NCBI GenBank assembly: GCA_015039465.1 | Contig: MU130175.1 | Location: forward strand, 4,540 to 39,442 | Direction of reading: 5' to 3' | DNA from: Phlegmacium glaucopus | Taxonomy: Eukaryota; Basidiomycota; Agaricomycetes; Agaricales; Cortinariaceae | Length of the DNA: 34,903 nucleotides | Shown here: one piece after another, positions 20,078 through 31,494 of the stretch | How the letters are laid out: every line of letters starts with the position of its first letter | Position numbering within the stretch: the first letter of the stretch is position 1 | The notes under the pieces: generated by a model | What the model was told of the DNA's origin: nothing | The model's input: only the letters and a program-made list of their open reading frames with translations | Database searches by the model: none | Program-made: the position numbers and the translations under genes

Positions 20078-21086
20078 CTATGATACAATCCCGAATTTAC
20101 TGATGTAACCATAAATGTGGTTTTCTGAATGCTTATTACCGATTTCGGAGTAGGTGGTGTTAACAATGTTTCCAACGTTCTGATTGTGCATTGTTCCTGA
20201 TCCGGTGTTGGAAAACGAAAAGCCACTAATACTTGCTGAGTTTGAGCCGACGACGGATGGTGGAGTCGGGCCATGTTGGGCTCTTGGTGCTCTGCGGGTA
20301 TGTTCCACTTCCTCTTCCGGCATATTTTCAGATTCGTTGCGATTTTTGATTTGCTCTGATATCTCTTTCATCATATCCAACATTTCAAGGAGAACATCGT
20401 TAGCCTTGAGATGGTTAACAACCTGGAAGTGTGGTCAGTGACGAAATGAAATTCAATAAATCAGACTATATACCTGGAACTTCATCACCGCTGTACTTAT
20501 CTTTTCCCGAGCCTGTCTAATCTTACCAGCATCAGCCATGTAGAATATGACTCGATCAAAGATGTTTCTTTTGGTGTGCTTCAGGGCAATTTCGGACACT
20601 TCATTGAGAGTACTATGATTGATCAATCAGCAAATCTTTCGAGGCATGTAGCTCCAGTGGTCTTACTTTGTGAGCTCTTTTACCATGTCCCTAACACCAT
20701 TAGATAACCACTTCTTGGGATTTTTAGCCTCCTCTTGTGCGTGCCATATAGCAATAACAAGATCCGAGGCATCATCAGCGATGATCTGGAAGTCTTTTTT
20801 GTTTGCCTGGACCTTCTAAAGAATTTTTTTCTGCTCGTTCAAACACAAAATTCGAGGGATAGAACCTTTTACGTACCTCTATCGTAGTCAATACTGTCGA
20901 GACTGCCACGGCTGCCTGTTGTAAACCGACAACTGATGCGAACTGCCCAATCTGTTCGAGGATATTCGATATGAGGATGCCGCTATTCAACGCCCTTTCT
21001 CGCCAGTTTTCCTTGATAGCAATGATTGGTTTCTTACGGTTGACCGTGGATTTTTTAGTAGGTTTTACCTGATTTTGGGGTGACAT
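20078..21086 (-). CDS. MLKL/HeLo-like helical domain protein with Gly/Asn C-terminal motif, copy C
   Basis: Four exons (21086-20877, 20815-20667, 20612-20474 and 20422-20078) splice into an open frame of 280 residues. It starts MSPQNQVKPTKK, has the helical domain at about 30-165 (LNSGILISNILEQIGQFA, VQANKKDFQIIADDASDL, IWHAQEEAKNPKKW, FDRVIFYMADAGKIRQ), a linker with Glu and a Pro insertion (GPTPPSVV) absent from A and B, and the Gly/Asn block ISGFSFSNTGSGTMHNQ plus NVGNIVNTTYS at 230-258. The tail NKHSENHIYGYISKFGI is shared with copy B. All splice sites and exon 2-3 lengths are conserved. This is the cleanest copy along with A. The helical part may act on membranes and the terminal block may be an amyloid-type signalling motif; both are inferences. 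Confidence 0.65.
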
Positions 21087-21805
21087 TGTGATGATGGTGG
21101 TGGCTCAAAGAGGGATTAAGGACGCTTTTATACTGTTCTGCCATGGAATTTACGAGGCCAACCTGTACAAAGCCTGTACATTGTCGTTGTTCTGCGGTGG
21201 GGTGCTCGGCGGTGAATTACAAGACCAACCTGTACAAAGCTTACATACGACTCGGACATGTAACTACGGACTCTATAACGGATACCAGCAGAATCGGACA
21301 TCAGCACACTACTTCAACTGGCTATGCCACAAATGGCTGACAAGTCTACTTATACTGAGCTCTGAGCCTCAATCTAAGCATAGTCGTACCAAGATCGTCC
21401 ATGTGTAGACAGTGTAGTCAGTAGGTTCGTGAGCACATCAGCACAGTGCAAGCTGCTCAGCCTCTGACTCGCCATATGAGAGATAGAAAAATGCATCTTA
21501 CAGCAACTTCACAGCCCGGATTGCCAGGAGCTGTATGCCATTTTGATCGCTGGATAATTTTTTGCAAGTTTTTTCATTGAGTAGTTTTGGATCCATTTTG
21601 GATGATACTAAAACATCAGCAAATAAGCGCACCTTCCATGCTCTCTCTCACTACAGCTCTTGAAAGGACGGTACTGCTGTCTGTTCTTTCCCTGTTTACC
21701 ACAAGTTCTATTTGACCTTTCAATTGTAGACGAGCTGGAACCACATTCAGATTTACTCAGAAGACCTGCCACTTTTCTACCAATCGCTCTCACTTTTATC
21801 CCGCG
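21087..21805. other. upstream region of copy C and REX4
   Basis: 21120-21250 repeats the GCCTGTACATTG and GGTGAATTACAAG(A/G)CCAACCTGTACAAAGC blocks seen upstream of copies A and B, in fewer units. The remainder up to the REX4 start shows no gene. Confidence 0.5.
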
Positions 21806-23308
21806 ATGCCAGAAGAAATGGTAAAATTACTCAGCTTACAGTCAAACAAGAGCGTATCGAAGAGGAAGAGTGTAGCATCTTCCAACTGGCTTGATTTACA
21901 AAAGGTATGTTTTCCTGGTAAAAAAAAGGATCTCTTGCGAATAAAAGCGTTTAGGCACTTGATTCTGAGAAACCCGTTTCTCATAGGAAAAAAAGACAAA
22001 AGCTGGATTCAGGCAAATCTAAAGACATTCTAACTTCCACGCCATTTTCTCTTCGTCCTAAGTCATTACCAGCCAGTCCGCCAGTCCCAGATCCGCCAGT
22101 CCCAGAACAGGCTGGATCTATAACGAGTCAGGGTGGCGGAGATGTGGCGAACGACAATTCTCGACCCTCTTTAGTAACGATGGCACTGGGGCTGGAAGAC
22201 AAATTCAATGACGAACAACGTCTGTGAGTTTGCTACAGCCATTTCTGACTCGCATTCCCTCTAAACACCTAACCCTTTCTCGCGATCCCTTCTTATAGTC
22301 CTGGACGATATCTTGCTCTCGATTGTGAGATGGTGGGCGTGGGCATCAATGCTTCTGAGTCTTCGTTGGCACGGGTCAGCTTGGTTAATTATTATGGAGT
22401 GGTGATCATGGATGAATATGTGAAGCAACGGGAACGTGTGGTTGACTACAGGACACGTTGGAGTGGGATAAGAGCATCGGATATGATCGATGGTGTGTCT
22501 CTTGTGATATGAATACAACACTGATAATAACTCTTCCGTAGCGAAACCTTTTGAGGAGGTGCAAAAAGCAGTGAATGACTTGCTGGATGGGCGAATACTG
22601 ATCGGACATGCGGTGTATAATGATTTAAAGGTATTCATTGTGTCTAAACTATACGCTTGAGATACTGATATAGTTGCAGGCCTTATTACTTTCACACCCT
22701 ACCCGCCAAACGAGAGATACTCAATCATACGCCTACAAATTTGCGCTGAGCAAATCTCACCATATCTCTCTCAAAAACCTCGCCAAACAGGAGCTTGGAA
22801 TTGGCATCCAAACTGGAGAACATTCAAGTGTATGTCCTATCTTACTGGAACTATTCATGATGGGTTTTCTTATACATTGAGATAGGTGGTGGATGCTAGA
22901 GTCACGATGGCTATATACCGTCTGCATAAAAAGGATTGGGAGGGAGCAAGTAGAACGTTCTCACAGATACTAGAAGCGGACATTGCTAAGCTGAAATATT
23001 CGCAACTTACTGGGATAGATGATTTACGGCCTTTGGATGGGGATTCTTCAATATTCGAAAAATATCTAGGGAAAGCTGGAGTCGAGCCCCCACCCACCTC
23101 AAAGTTGCACAAGAAAAAGGGAGCGAAGAAGAATAAGGCGTTTCCTGGCGGTGGAAGGAAAGGCGTAAGCTCGGGGTTGTCGACTGTTGTTCGACGTGGC
23201 GAACGAAGAGCGGCAACTGCGGGGGAAGAGCCTCCGAAGAGTAAGTACCCATGGTGGAAGATACTGCCATCTGGCAGTGCAAAGGGATATGTACGACTGG
23301 ATAGGTGA
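21806..23308 (+). CDS. REX4: RNA exonuclease 4 (DEDDh 3'-5' exonuclease)
   Basis: Six exons (21806-21904, 21955-22223, 22299-22492, 22542-22630, 22680-22829 and 22886-23308) give 407 residues. The N terminus has the family signature SSNWLDLQK (about 25-33), then a basic and Pro-rich linker. The exonuclease core holds Exo I ALDCEMVG (Asp131, Glu133), Exo II LIGHAVYNDLK (Asp215) and Exo III HSSVVDARVTMAIY (His265, Asp270), the complete DEDDh set. The C terminus is Lys/Gly-rich (HKKKGAKKNKAFPGGGRK), fitting nucleolar localisation. In yeast, Rex4 takes part in pre-rRNA processing around ITS1. The first acceptor was placed at 21954 because the alternative at 21986 breaks the frame. A carrier gene follows on the same strand after 216 bp. 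Confidence 0.9.
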
Positions 23309-23524
23309 CACCGCAAATTTTGCCCCGCTTTTTGGAAATTGGTGACTGGCGTATTATACCACTCACGTATATATGGTTTTTAATGCATAAATGTAAAGGG
23401 TCTCGAGCACGACAACGGAACAGATCATGTGCTCGGTTTGCTAAGCGCGAATCCGAATTGCGCGATCGCCTATTATTGCTTCCTAATTGTCCAAGCAACA
23501 ACGACATCCCATACATATTTGAAG

Positions 23525-25140
23525 ATGAAGTCCACCACACAGGCGACTGTAAACGAGCTTATTGCGGGTAGTGTCGGAGGGGCAGCACAAGTCCTTGTAG
23601 GACAGCCATTGGATACAATCAAAACCCGGGCACAAATCGCTCCTAGTTCAGTGCTCCATTTCTCCGTGCATGAGAAAGAAGGGCTTACTTGATTTCTGGA
23701 GTGAACAGAGGGCATGTTTGTAAGTTGTTTCGGATATTTTTTCATAAAAACTGTTTATTTAGAGTGGATAGAAAGGACCTATGGATATTCTCGCACAGAC
23801 TCTAAGGAAGGAGGGATTTATTGCTCTATATAAAGGTCACTAAAAGAATATTATAAAGAACCAAGTGCATGCCTGATATCTATGCGCAGGCATGGCCAGT
23901 CCGTTGCTCGGAATTGCAGGCGTCAACTCCCTCTTATTCGCGTCTTACGGTATATCCAAACGTATTATCTCACCCTATCCACAATTGTCGCTGAAGGGAA
24001 TAGCCTTGGCCGGTGCAATGGCAGGCGCAGCTAATGCTATCCTCGCAAGCCCAGGTACTCGCCGTTTCACTTTTAGATCGTAGAAAAGGATTCTGATGAA
24101 GATTTGATGACAGTGGAGATGTTCAAGGTTAGGATGCAGGGCCAGTATGGAGCGGCGACAGATAAACGGCTTCGTGCTGTTGTTAGCGAGATGTGGAGAG
24201 ATTGGGGATTCAGGAAAGGCATCATGCGTGGTTATTGGGTAAGTTGGGTGATGAACTACAAACAAAATTATAGAACTGACATATAATACCCTTCTTCGGG
24301 ATAGGTAACTGTCGCACGGGAGATACCTGCTTATGCTGGGTATGGATCCTTTTTCAATTTTATCAGTACGCACTAAGCATTTTCTTTCAGATTCTATACA
24401 GGTATATATAATGTCTCGATGTTTTCAAAGAGGATAGGTAACAGTACTAATAAACTCTAGCTTTTGAATTTTCAAGAAGAAAGTTTAGCCAAAAGTTTGG
24501 GGCTGAGCTTCCTGTGTGGGCTCTCCTCGCCAGTGGGTCAACAGGCGGCGTAAGTTTTCTTTCTGCCCCCAGATCTAATCCATCTCACCTGTCTATACCT
24601 TTATTCTAGATCTCATATTGGCTTGCATGTTATCCTTTAGGTTCCTTTACCCCATATACCTCTATTTTTGTTTCTCTCCTGATATCAATTTGCAGATGTT
24701 GTCAAGTCCCGTATCCAATTGAGATCCACACCGCCTACTGGTACACCTATTCAATACATTGCGCATGAACTTAAGGCCATAGTATCTGAGTCTGGAATGT
24801 ACGTTCATCCCTGCCATCTTCTATGACTATTGTTATGACAGAAACTCCTGCTAGGACTGGCTTATTCCGTGGTCTCTCTCCCTCTCGTAAGTTCTGACTC
24901 GAGTTCTTCCTGTGCGACAATTTCATCATACCCTTCTTCAGTTCTTCGAAGGCAAATCATCTGCTCTCGTTTCTAATCCCCACTAATTCCTTGTAATTCA
25001 GTATACCCGCAGCGGCAAGCACTTTTGCTGCCTTTGAGCTAACACGACGTTCATAATTCTCTCCCGTTATATTCAAACAATTCAAAGATGCTGACTTGCC
25101 TTTTTTTGCAGAATACTTGGAAACGATCACAGTAGTTTAG
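23525..25140 (+). CDS. mitochondrial carrier family transporter
   Basis: Fourteen inferred exons (23525-23645, 23709-23719, 23772-23835, 23890-24054, 24114-24238, 24305-24339, 24391-24401, 24461-24549, 24610-24640, 24696-24798, 24855-24886, 24942-24951, 25002-25048 and 25112-25140) total 873 nt and give 290 residues, close to the usual 300. All three carrier signatures are present: QPLDTIKTRAQ (P28), SPVEMFKVRMQ (P120) and YPLDVVKSRIQ (P216), each followed by a Gly-rich second helix (for example GLFRGLSPSL). Such proteins sit in the inner mitochondrial membrane with six helices. The closest subfamily looks like carnitine/amino-acid-type carriers (Ymc1/Crc1 kind), but the substrate cannot be read from sequence. 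Exons 2, 7 and 12 are only 11, 11 and 10 nt; one intron (24952-25001) starts with GC. Confidence 0.9.
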
Positions 25141-25380
25141 AGTGGAACTATTTATTGAAACCAGGATAATTAGAGATCCTTGTTGTCAACTTAATGGTAT
25201 TATAACTACGCCTTTGCTCAAAGGGTTTGGAATGGTTAGAATATACTACAACAGCCTATTCGCAACAAATTGGATGGGAAGAAAAGACAAACCACCGGGG
25301 TTCGCAGATAGTACATTGATAAGTAGGACGTACTGACACTTATCACGCGCATGTGTCTTCAGCGTTTTCGGGACCATAGA

Positions 25381-27845
25381 CTACCTCTGCTGGGCTCCTG
25401 TGAGAAAATAAACTTCAATACGTTGATTCACCCCGTCGACAGTGATAATATTCCGTACCTTCTCTTGATTCCCTATCAATAGTGGTAAGATCAATCAACA
25501 TTCGTGTAATTAGTACGACTAACTCACGTTTTCCTCCCAGGATATATAAGCTTTGAGCTCTGTAAGACCGAGTGCGAGCACAACCTCAAACTTTATGTTG
25601 TAGAATGTCGCCTCTCCAACTTGAGGCTGGAGCGATTTACAAATCTCAGTGGTGTCTGCCTGGACGTGGCATAAGGTGGAGTACGACGCTGCTTGGGATT
25701 GAGTCTGCTTATATATTGAGAAATAGTGCGAAATCTTACACTTCTCTTCATCCATCCATTTATCAGAACTGATCGAGTCTCCTCGATAGGACATGATGAC
25801 TACATTGATGGTCCTAAGAAGGCTCCTCCCGGAAGCACTCAAGCTGTATGTCTTGATGAATTCCTGAGTCTCTGAGACCTTGGTGTTCTGAGCATGGAAA
25901 CAAATTAAAATCACCGCAGTCTATCAGTGGAATAATGGGAATCTCTCACTTGGGGTAGAATGACATTAAAGATCCCGTCGATTCCGAGGTAGCCCTCAGC
26001 TGTCATAAAGGTCGTGTTCTGTCGACGCTGGTGTTCAGGATTACGGGCATTGTACCTGTGATAGACATCTGTCCCGTAAGCAAACTTTGAGACTCTGGCT
26101 GACACAAAGTGATCAATGTAGAAGGACACAGCACCGTCAGCGACAGCTTTGTTGCTGATGAATCGTTAGTTTGTAAGCGCGGTACAGACAGACAGACGTA
26201 CACATGGCTATCAGGACGGCTGACTTGGAGGTCAAGCCCTTGAGAAGTACATGCAGCTCTCAAATTTTGATAAAGCCAATCACTCGCAGCGAAACCTCCC
26301 ACGAGAAAAACAGACTTCGAGCAGGTCCGTTAGTATGGAAGACATATCAAACCTAGCAAAATTCTTACTGAGATTTCGGTGACCGAAGCTTCACGCTGTT
26401 GTTTGATAGACTCCACAATGCATTGGACAGATGGTTCAAAAAAGGAGGCGACGTCGGAACTAAGAACAAATGTAAGACATTCTAGGCCACGATATAATCT
26501 TGGAAGCAAGCATACCCAAGAAGCTTCAGCTGACCAGAGCGAATGTTGAGGCTGGGGTCTTTATCGCGAATGGTGCCAAACTTGATATATTGAGGCTCAT
26601 CTGCGTTCCTAAACCTGAGCTTGGTAGTCTTATCGAAACATTTTTCTATGTGGGGTATATCCCCTGAAAAACGAGATTCTCCGAGTAACCCTAGCGATCA
26701 CGATTTAATAGTGTAAGAATGGGAAGTATCATCAAAAAGGTACCGTCCAAAAATTTCCTTGCTTGACCTGTTACAAAGATGGATCCATAGAAATGACCTG
26801 TTCAAATTTAATTGAATAAATCAAAGGTTGATGATAAGAATACAAAGCGTACATTGGGGGGCAGCAATTTCTTCGTATGACTGGGTATGCGGAGATGTTT
26901 GTCGATATGCGCTTATATCGATGGTACCGCCTCCAGCATCGACAATAAGAAGTCCTTTTCCTTCCTACAGCCATGGCGTCAATGATAACCCTCTTCAAGA
27001 AACAAGATTAAAACCCACCTTGATGGCATCGTTTGTGAGGCCACTCTGAACACAGAAGTGCAGACTAGCTTCACCCTCAGTGACGAACGAGAGATGAGAT
27101 TGGCCATCTTCAGTATCGGGAATTAATCCCGCTTGGACAGCGGCATTGCGCATCATTCCCTGTTGAGCACCTTCCCAACCATTCGGGTGAGTAAGAACGA
27201 AGTCTGTACGGTCTTTCAAGCTGCTCCACATCTCGACGCCATTGGCATGTGTCTCTTCTATGTAAGTTCGAGCACATTTGTGCAGGTATCGTAAAAAGTC
27301 AGCGAAAACATCGATGGCAGCCTTTCCTCGAGGAAGGGGTGGAATTTTGTGGGTGACATAGGCGCTTGATTGGGCTTTAGGACGTAGATGGAGCTTGAAC
27401 CTAATTTGTAATCAGCCAAATTTGATGGGAAGGAGGTCAGTAGTTGCTTGCCATTCTGCTTGTGTCCATTGACCGTCCTCAGCATGGTCTTCGATGCCCT
27501 CGCGGGTCGCCTCAGCGCCAACCGCACAAACGTTTCCTTCTTGATCATAGTAAATCATCGTTGGAATCTTGGAATCTCCGCCAACCTGCTCTTGCGCAGG
27601 AAAGCTGCAACAATATCTCAGGAAATGACAAAGTCAATATGACCCTGGGCAAGTGGCTTACCGAGTTACTCCTCTAATTTCAGGAACTTCGCCGGGGTCG
27701 AGAATGCTACTCAGGAAGTTAGATATTATACCACGGAAATTTTCAGTTAGACTAGCCAGTACGAGATGCCACTGAAAGTTGTACCAACGTCGAAGGCAAG
27801 CACAAGCTTGCGGTGTGGGCCGCGGTAAGGAGGCCTGGCTGACAT
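25381..27845 (-). CDS. HSP70-like ATPase (Hsp12A-type, no substrate-binding domain)
   Basis: A multi-exon minus-strand gene starting MSARPPYRGPHRKLVLAFDV and ending VYFLTGAQQR. It has the actin/HSP70 nucleotide-binding motifs: phosphate 1 (AFDVGTTFSGISY), phosphate 2 (LLIVDAGGGTIDISAY) and adenosine (VFLVGGFAASDWL). No canonical DnaK substrate-binding domain follows; the C-terminal part (about 170 residues) contains SYRGDSISSDK and LALGLTELKAYISWEEN instead. This matches the large fungal family annotated as heat shock 70 kDa protein 12-like. The upstream in-frame ATG at 28034 was rejected because homologues begin near the AFDVG motif. Introns 1 (27756-27707, GCTAGT donor) and 3 (from 27451, GCAAGC donor) begin with GC rather than GT. 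It is convergent with the carrier gene, 240 bp apart. Confidence 0.9.
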
Positions 27846-28099
27846 CCTGGAAGTGGGAAGTGGTAGAGTTTCAAAGGGAGAACATGGCACCCAGGCGGCC
27901 TCAAGTATGTAGAGAATGCGTGTGGACCACGTTGAGTCGAAATGGATATGGTCGTACCGCAGCAACCTCATGCTATCCATTCTAGGCACGATCGAACTTG
28001 AAGTGATTTCAGTTGTTGAACGAAAGGGAGACATTGACGGATATACAGAAAATCAAAGGATTACGAACCACCAGGGTCCGATTTAACATACAGATATCT

Positions 28100-28625
28100 G
28101 CAACATGAATGACGAGCAAGGATACCCTCGAACCCAGATTATCGTCCATCTTCGCAAACAACGGTGTCAGGATCGTGGATGACTTGCGCTGGGCTCCTAT
28201 ATTGAGAATATTTCATTTGCTTGTAATATTTGAAAGTTTGATGATCCTACCTTCTCTCATTACCCTAAATTAATACGAGGATGGGAAGCGCGTCAGATTT
28301 CGTCACAGCAGACAGTAAATAACACATACATTTTCGTTCCAGCCTAGATATGCCTTGAGTTCTGTCAGCCCGAGAGACAGTATGACATCGACAGTTAGCG
28401 TGTAGAAAACATAATGAGAGCCATATTGAGGTTCAAGCAACTTGGATAAATCTGTGGTATCCACTTCGATGTAGCACAAAGTATTGTACATCGCTACTCA
28501 AACACGTAAACTAATCATAACTTGTCATGATGGTACAGGAGAGACGATCTCACCTTTTTATCGGAGCTGGCACCCTGCCCTCGACAACTCATGTCAGGAA
28601 CACTAATACTAAATAGACTCGAGGT
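28100..28625 (-). pseudogene. 3' fragment of a second HSP70-like gene
   Basis: Minus-strand pieces match the C terminus of the neighbouring gene: SISVPDMSCRGQ..SSDK (about 28620-28555) against TINVVIMSYRGD..SSDK, and YNTLCYIEVDTTDLSKLLEP plus LSLGLTELKAYLGWNENV (28490-28320) against YSTLCHVQADTTEICKSLQP and LALGLTELKAYISWEENV. After the next intron GNERR is followed by a stop where the intact gene reads GNQEKVRNI. The ATPase domain is missing. It is a tandem duplicate truncated on its 5' side, towards the retroelement. Confidence 0.8.
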
Positions 28626-29439
28626 TACCTCTATCGGAAGTCCTCATAGTTCTCGCTCACAACGAGCTTGATCATATGACTTGTGGGTGAGGGCCATCGC
28701 TCCGCGTGGCATATACGAGTCCCTTCAAATGAAATTATACTGGTATTTTTATAGCGTCTTCGTGAGTGTTGAGTTTCTTAAAGACGCCAGGGATTGACAG
28801 ACAAAACAGTGAGTAAATTGTTTTCGCGCGGCAAACAAGGCCATCACCATCAGCACGTGCAATCACGGAAGTTACCGGCAAGTCCTTTAAGTTTGAAAGC
28901 CGCATCCAACGAGCCGGACTCGTAACTGGTGACAAGCTGTGACACACTGGTGACCTTCATTGACGTAATTAAATATTCAATATTACAGCTATTTGCGAAA
29001 TGGTCGACGTAAAGGCGGGTTCCGAGGGTAAGGAGGCTTTCTGGAGGCCTCTGCGCCTTCACGTGCCCCCTTTTTTCCCCAGCTGACAGCCCTCTGTGCG
29101 TCATGTATGCTGCCAGGCAATTCTCGCATTGCCCTGCTGCCCGCTTGCTCGTCTCGAGGCCGTTTTGGCACAGTGCCTCTGTTTGGCTGATGCTGTGCTG
29201 AGACATGAGGGTCAAGAGTCGAGGATTTGTGCGCTGTTGTCTCACCTCTCTTCGGTCACAGCGCAGGTGAGCAAGTCGTCGCTCGCTTTATCAGGGCCCC
29301 CTTCTGACTTCACAGCGCAGGATAGCTCATTTTCTGTCTATTTATCCGTTATATTACAAGTCTACTCTGTCTACTCGCACCCATCTACATTTTTCTTTCA
29401 GCTTCAGCTCGTTCCTCGCCATCGTCCATACCTTCCTTC
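28626..29439. other. leader region of the DIRS-like element
   Basis: No ORF of interest. TCACAGCGCAGG occurs twice (about 29256 and 29311); the first is followed by GTGAGC and the second contains CACAG, so a small leader intron is possible. The element's 5' boundary was not found. Confidence 0.4.
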
Positions 29440-30774
29440 ATGAGCGACGATAATGTCCTGTCTCAGGGGGCTACAGAGTCTGAAACTGCCAGGACTGACG
29501 CATCTGCTTGCATGTCCGATCCGTCCGTCGATGCCAGGGCGATTGCTTGTGAGAGACTGGTGGAGGATGCCATCGAAAGGGATCTCTCGGCCGCAGCCCT
29601 TGCTGACTCCCTTAAAGGCCTTGGTCTCAAGGTCGTTGAGGCCATCGATTACCTTGACGACTTCAAGCAACGGATCGAGATCCGTCATGCTAGGGCTAAG
29701 AAGCAGGCATCTCCGCCTCATGAATCGTCTCCCAGCACTGGAACTGGTCTGCAAGGTCAAGAGGACCGAGACAGAGCTGTCGAAGAGGCAGCCTGGGCAA
29801 CACTCCGAGCTAAACTCGACTCCATTCCAGCTTCTCGCGCTGCAGCATCTGACCTGTCACCAAACGCGCTCGATAAGATGCTTGAGCTCTTCGGCCAAGA
29901 GGTCTCATCTTCATCCTCCCTCTTGAAATCAGTTTTGGCTGTGGCACCTCACCTTGCAGATGTCGAGGACTCTGTGTACGAGGACCCTCACCTCAATGAA
30001 ACACAGAAATGTAAAATTGCGTACACCAATCAGAAACCTTTCGAGAACCTCATCATCAAGGCCCAGGGGCGAAAGATCCGCAAGCCAATCGCGAACTCAA
30101 TTTGGAGACTCGTCATTCTTGATAAATATGTTGACTTTGAGAAATTCTTCATCACTCTCGAACCAGGCTACAACCCTAACGACGAGGCGAAGGAACTCAA
30201 TGACAGATTCACGTTACTCGAAAAGAATTCTATCTTGTCAAGGCGTGCTATCGTCTCTGAGGCAGAGTGGATGTGTCTGTATGACGCCTGGGTCGATGCA
30301 GTATTGCTTTTCTACCCTCACCGGAAAGTGGAACTCTCTTCCTATCGTGAAGTCATCATTAACATGTTCCGGGCTACTTCGTCGCCTCTCCCTGCTATTA
30401 AGTACGACCGTGACTCTCGTGAGCGTTATGCTCGCCAGCCTTGCCGCCTTGACAGCAGCAAAGACACCCTTCCGTTCCCTCTGCTCTCTCAGCTCCTCAG
30501 TTCGTCTCACGTTACGTCGGCCCCATCATCCTCATCAGGTAAAAAGCGATCCATGGTCACTTTCGAGGGGCCGCGTAAGCGCTCTGATACAATATGTCAG
30601 AACTGGAACCTGGGTAGTTGTGAGGGTGATACATGCCATTTCGGCCGTCGGCACAACGAGTGCAGTGAGTGCAATGGACCTCATCGAGCCAAAGACAAAG
30701 GTGAATGCTTCTCAGCTCTCAACCGGCAACGTCAGCATCAGAGAGCAGCAACAACTAAAGGTGGCCGGGCGTAA
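29440..30774 (+). CDS. Gag-like protein of a DIRS-like retroelement
   Basis: An uninterrupted 444-residue ORF. The N-terminal part is acidic and Ser/Ala-rich; the middle (about 185-320) is helical with KPFENLIIKAQGRKIRKPI and WMCLYDAWVDAVLLFYPHR. The C-terminal end has a Cys/His cluster CQNWNLGSCEGDTC..GRRH and CSECNGPHRAKDKGEC, a CCCH/zinc-knuckle pair of the type carried by Gag-like ORF1 proteins of fungal DIRS-like elements. It would bind the element RNA. The reverse-transcriptase ORF starts in another frame overlapping its end (about 30750), a normal arrangement for programmed frameshifting or reinitiation. The unbroken frame suggests recent insertion or selection. Confidence 0.7.
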   Translation: MSDDNVLSQGATESETARTDASACMSDPSVDARAIACERLVEDAIERDLSAAALADSLKGLGLKVVEAIDYLDDFKQRIEIRHARAKKQASPPHESSPSTGTGLQGQEDRDRAVEEAAWATLRAKLDSIPASRAAASDLSPNALDKMLELFGQEVSSSSSLLKSVLAVAPHLADVEDSVYEDPHLNETQKCKIAYTNQKPFENLIIKAQGRKIRKPIANSIWRLVILDKYVDFEKFFITLEPGYNPNDEAKELNDRFTLLEKNSILSRRAIVSEAEWMCLYDAWVDAVLLFYPHRKVELSSYREVIINMFRATSSPLPAIKYDRDSRERYARQPCRLDSSKDTLPFPLLSQLLSSSHVTSAPSSSSGKKRSMVTFEGPRKRSDTICQNWNLGSCEGDTCHFGRRHNECSECNGPHRAKDKGECFSALNRQRQHQRAATTKGGRA

Positions 30775-31318
30775 AGCCCATGAAGCGCGATCCACGGGTA
30801 CTCGTCAGCTTAAGCGGAAGGCTGGTGAGATCATATCAGAAGTCCCACGATTCAAGCGAGGATTTGTTTGGGACAAATCCTTGCCATCGCCATTGTTATC
30901 TCTCTCGGCTTTGGCCACCGAGACAGCTAGCCCTCTTGCTTCACCACCTCCTCATCTCCTGAATGACCCTGGCATTCAATCCACTTTACTTGCATTACAT
31001 GATTTCATACGTGTTGAAACTCCTTTTAATGTGAATCGTCTCGAATCAATGCTATATGATCATCCCAATCAACCTTTTGTCAAGTCCGTTATGAATAGTT
31101 TACAATATGGCTTCTGGCCATTTGATGAGGGCAACTGGGAAGATGATCGTGACGATACCATCCCAAACTATGCCACTGAGCAGGCTGACGTGGACGCTAT
31201 CCGAGCCTTTCGCGATGATGAGATCCAAGCTCGTCGTTGGTCCCCACCTCTCGATTCCAATATTCTCCTCCCAGGTATAAAGATTTCCCCAATCTTTGTC
31301 ATCTGGTGTGAGGAATAG
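30750..31318 (+). pseudogene. truncated reverse transcriptase ORF of the DIRS-like element
   Basis: In the frame shifted relative to Gag, the product reads GTRQLKRKAGEIISEVPRFK, then ETPFNVNRLESMLYDHPNQP, LQYGFWPFDEGNW and ILLPGIKISPIFVIWCEE. Block order (TPxNVxRLxxxLxxHPNQPFVxSV, GFWP, LPGxxxSPxFVIW) is that of the N-terminal extension of DIRS-like reverse transcriptases. A TAG at 31316 ends the frame just where the Lys-Arg-Val fingers motif should begin; a shifted frame resumes as FRVCASIGGVDSVNF to about 31362. The polymerase palm, RNase H and tyrosine recombinase are all missing, so the element is dead or non-autonomous. Confidence 0.65.
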
Positions 31319-31391
31319 TTTCCGGGTGTGTGCGAGTATAGGGGGAGTTGACTCCGTCAACTTTAGTGTTCCGATTTGTTGATTTGTTTAT

Positions 31392-31438
31392 TTCTTGTTA
31401 TTGGTTATGTTTTTTCTTGTTATTGGTTATGTTTTTTC
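31392..31438. repeat. 23 bp tandem duplication
   Basis: TTCTTGTTATTGGTTATGTT occurs twice in a row with a 23 bp period. It is T-rich and non-coding. Confidence 0.9.
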
Positions 31439-31494
31439 TTAGTTTTCATGTTGTTTTTGAGTGCCTCAGTTGTTTTGTTGTTATGTTATATATA

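Noticed and set aside
27846..28034. N-terminal extension of the HSP70-like gene to the ATG at 28034
   Set aside because: The extension has no family resemblance; homologues begin shortly before the AFDVGTT motif.
29954..30740. long ORF overlapping the Gag frame
   Set aside because: Only its 3' part (from about 30750) resembles a known protein; upstream it is an out-of-frame shadow of Gag.
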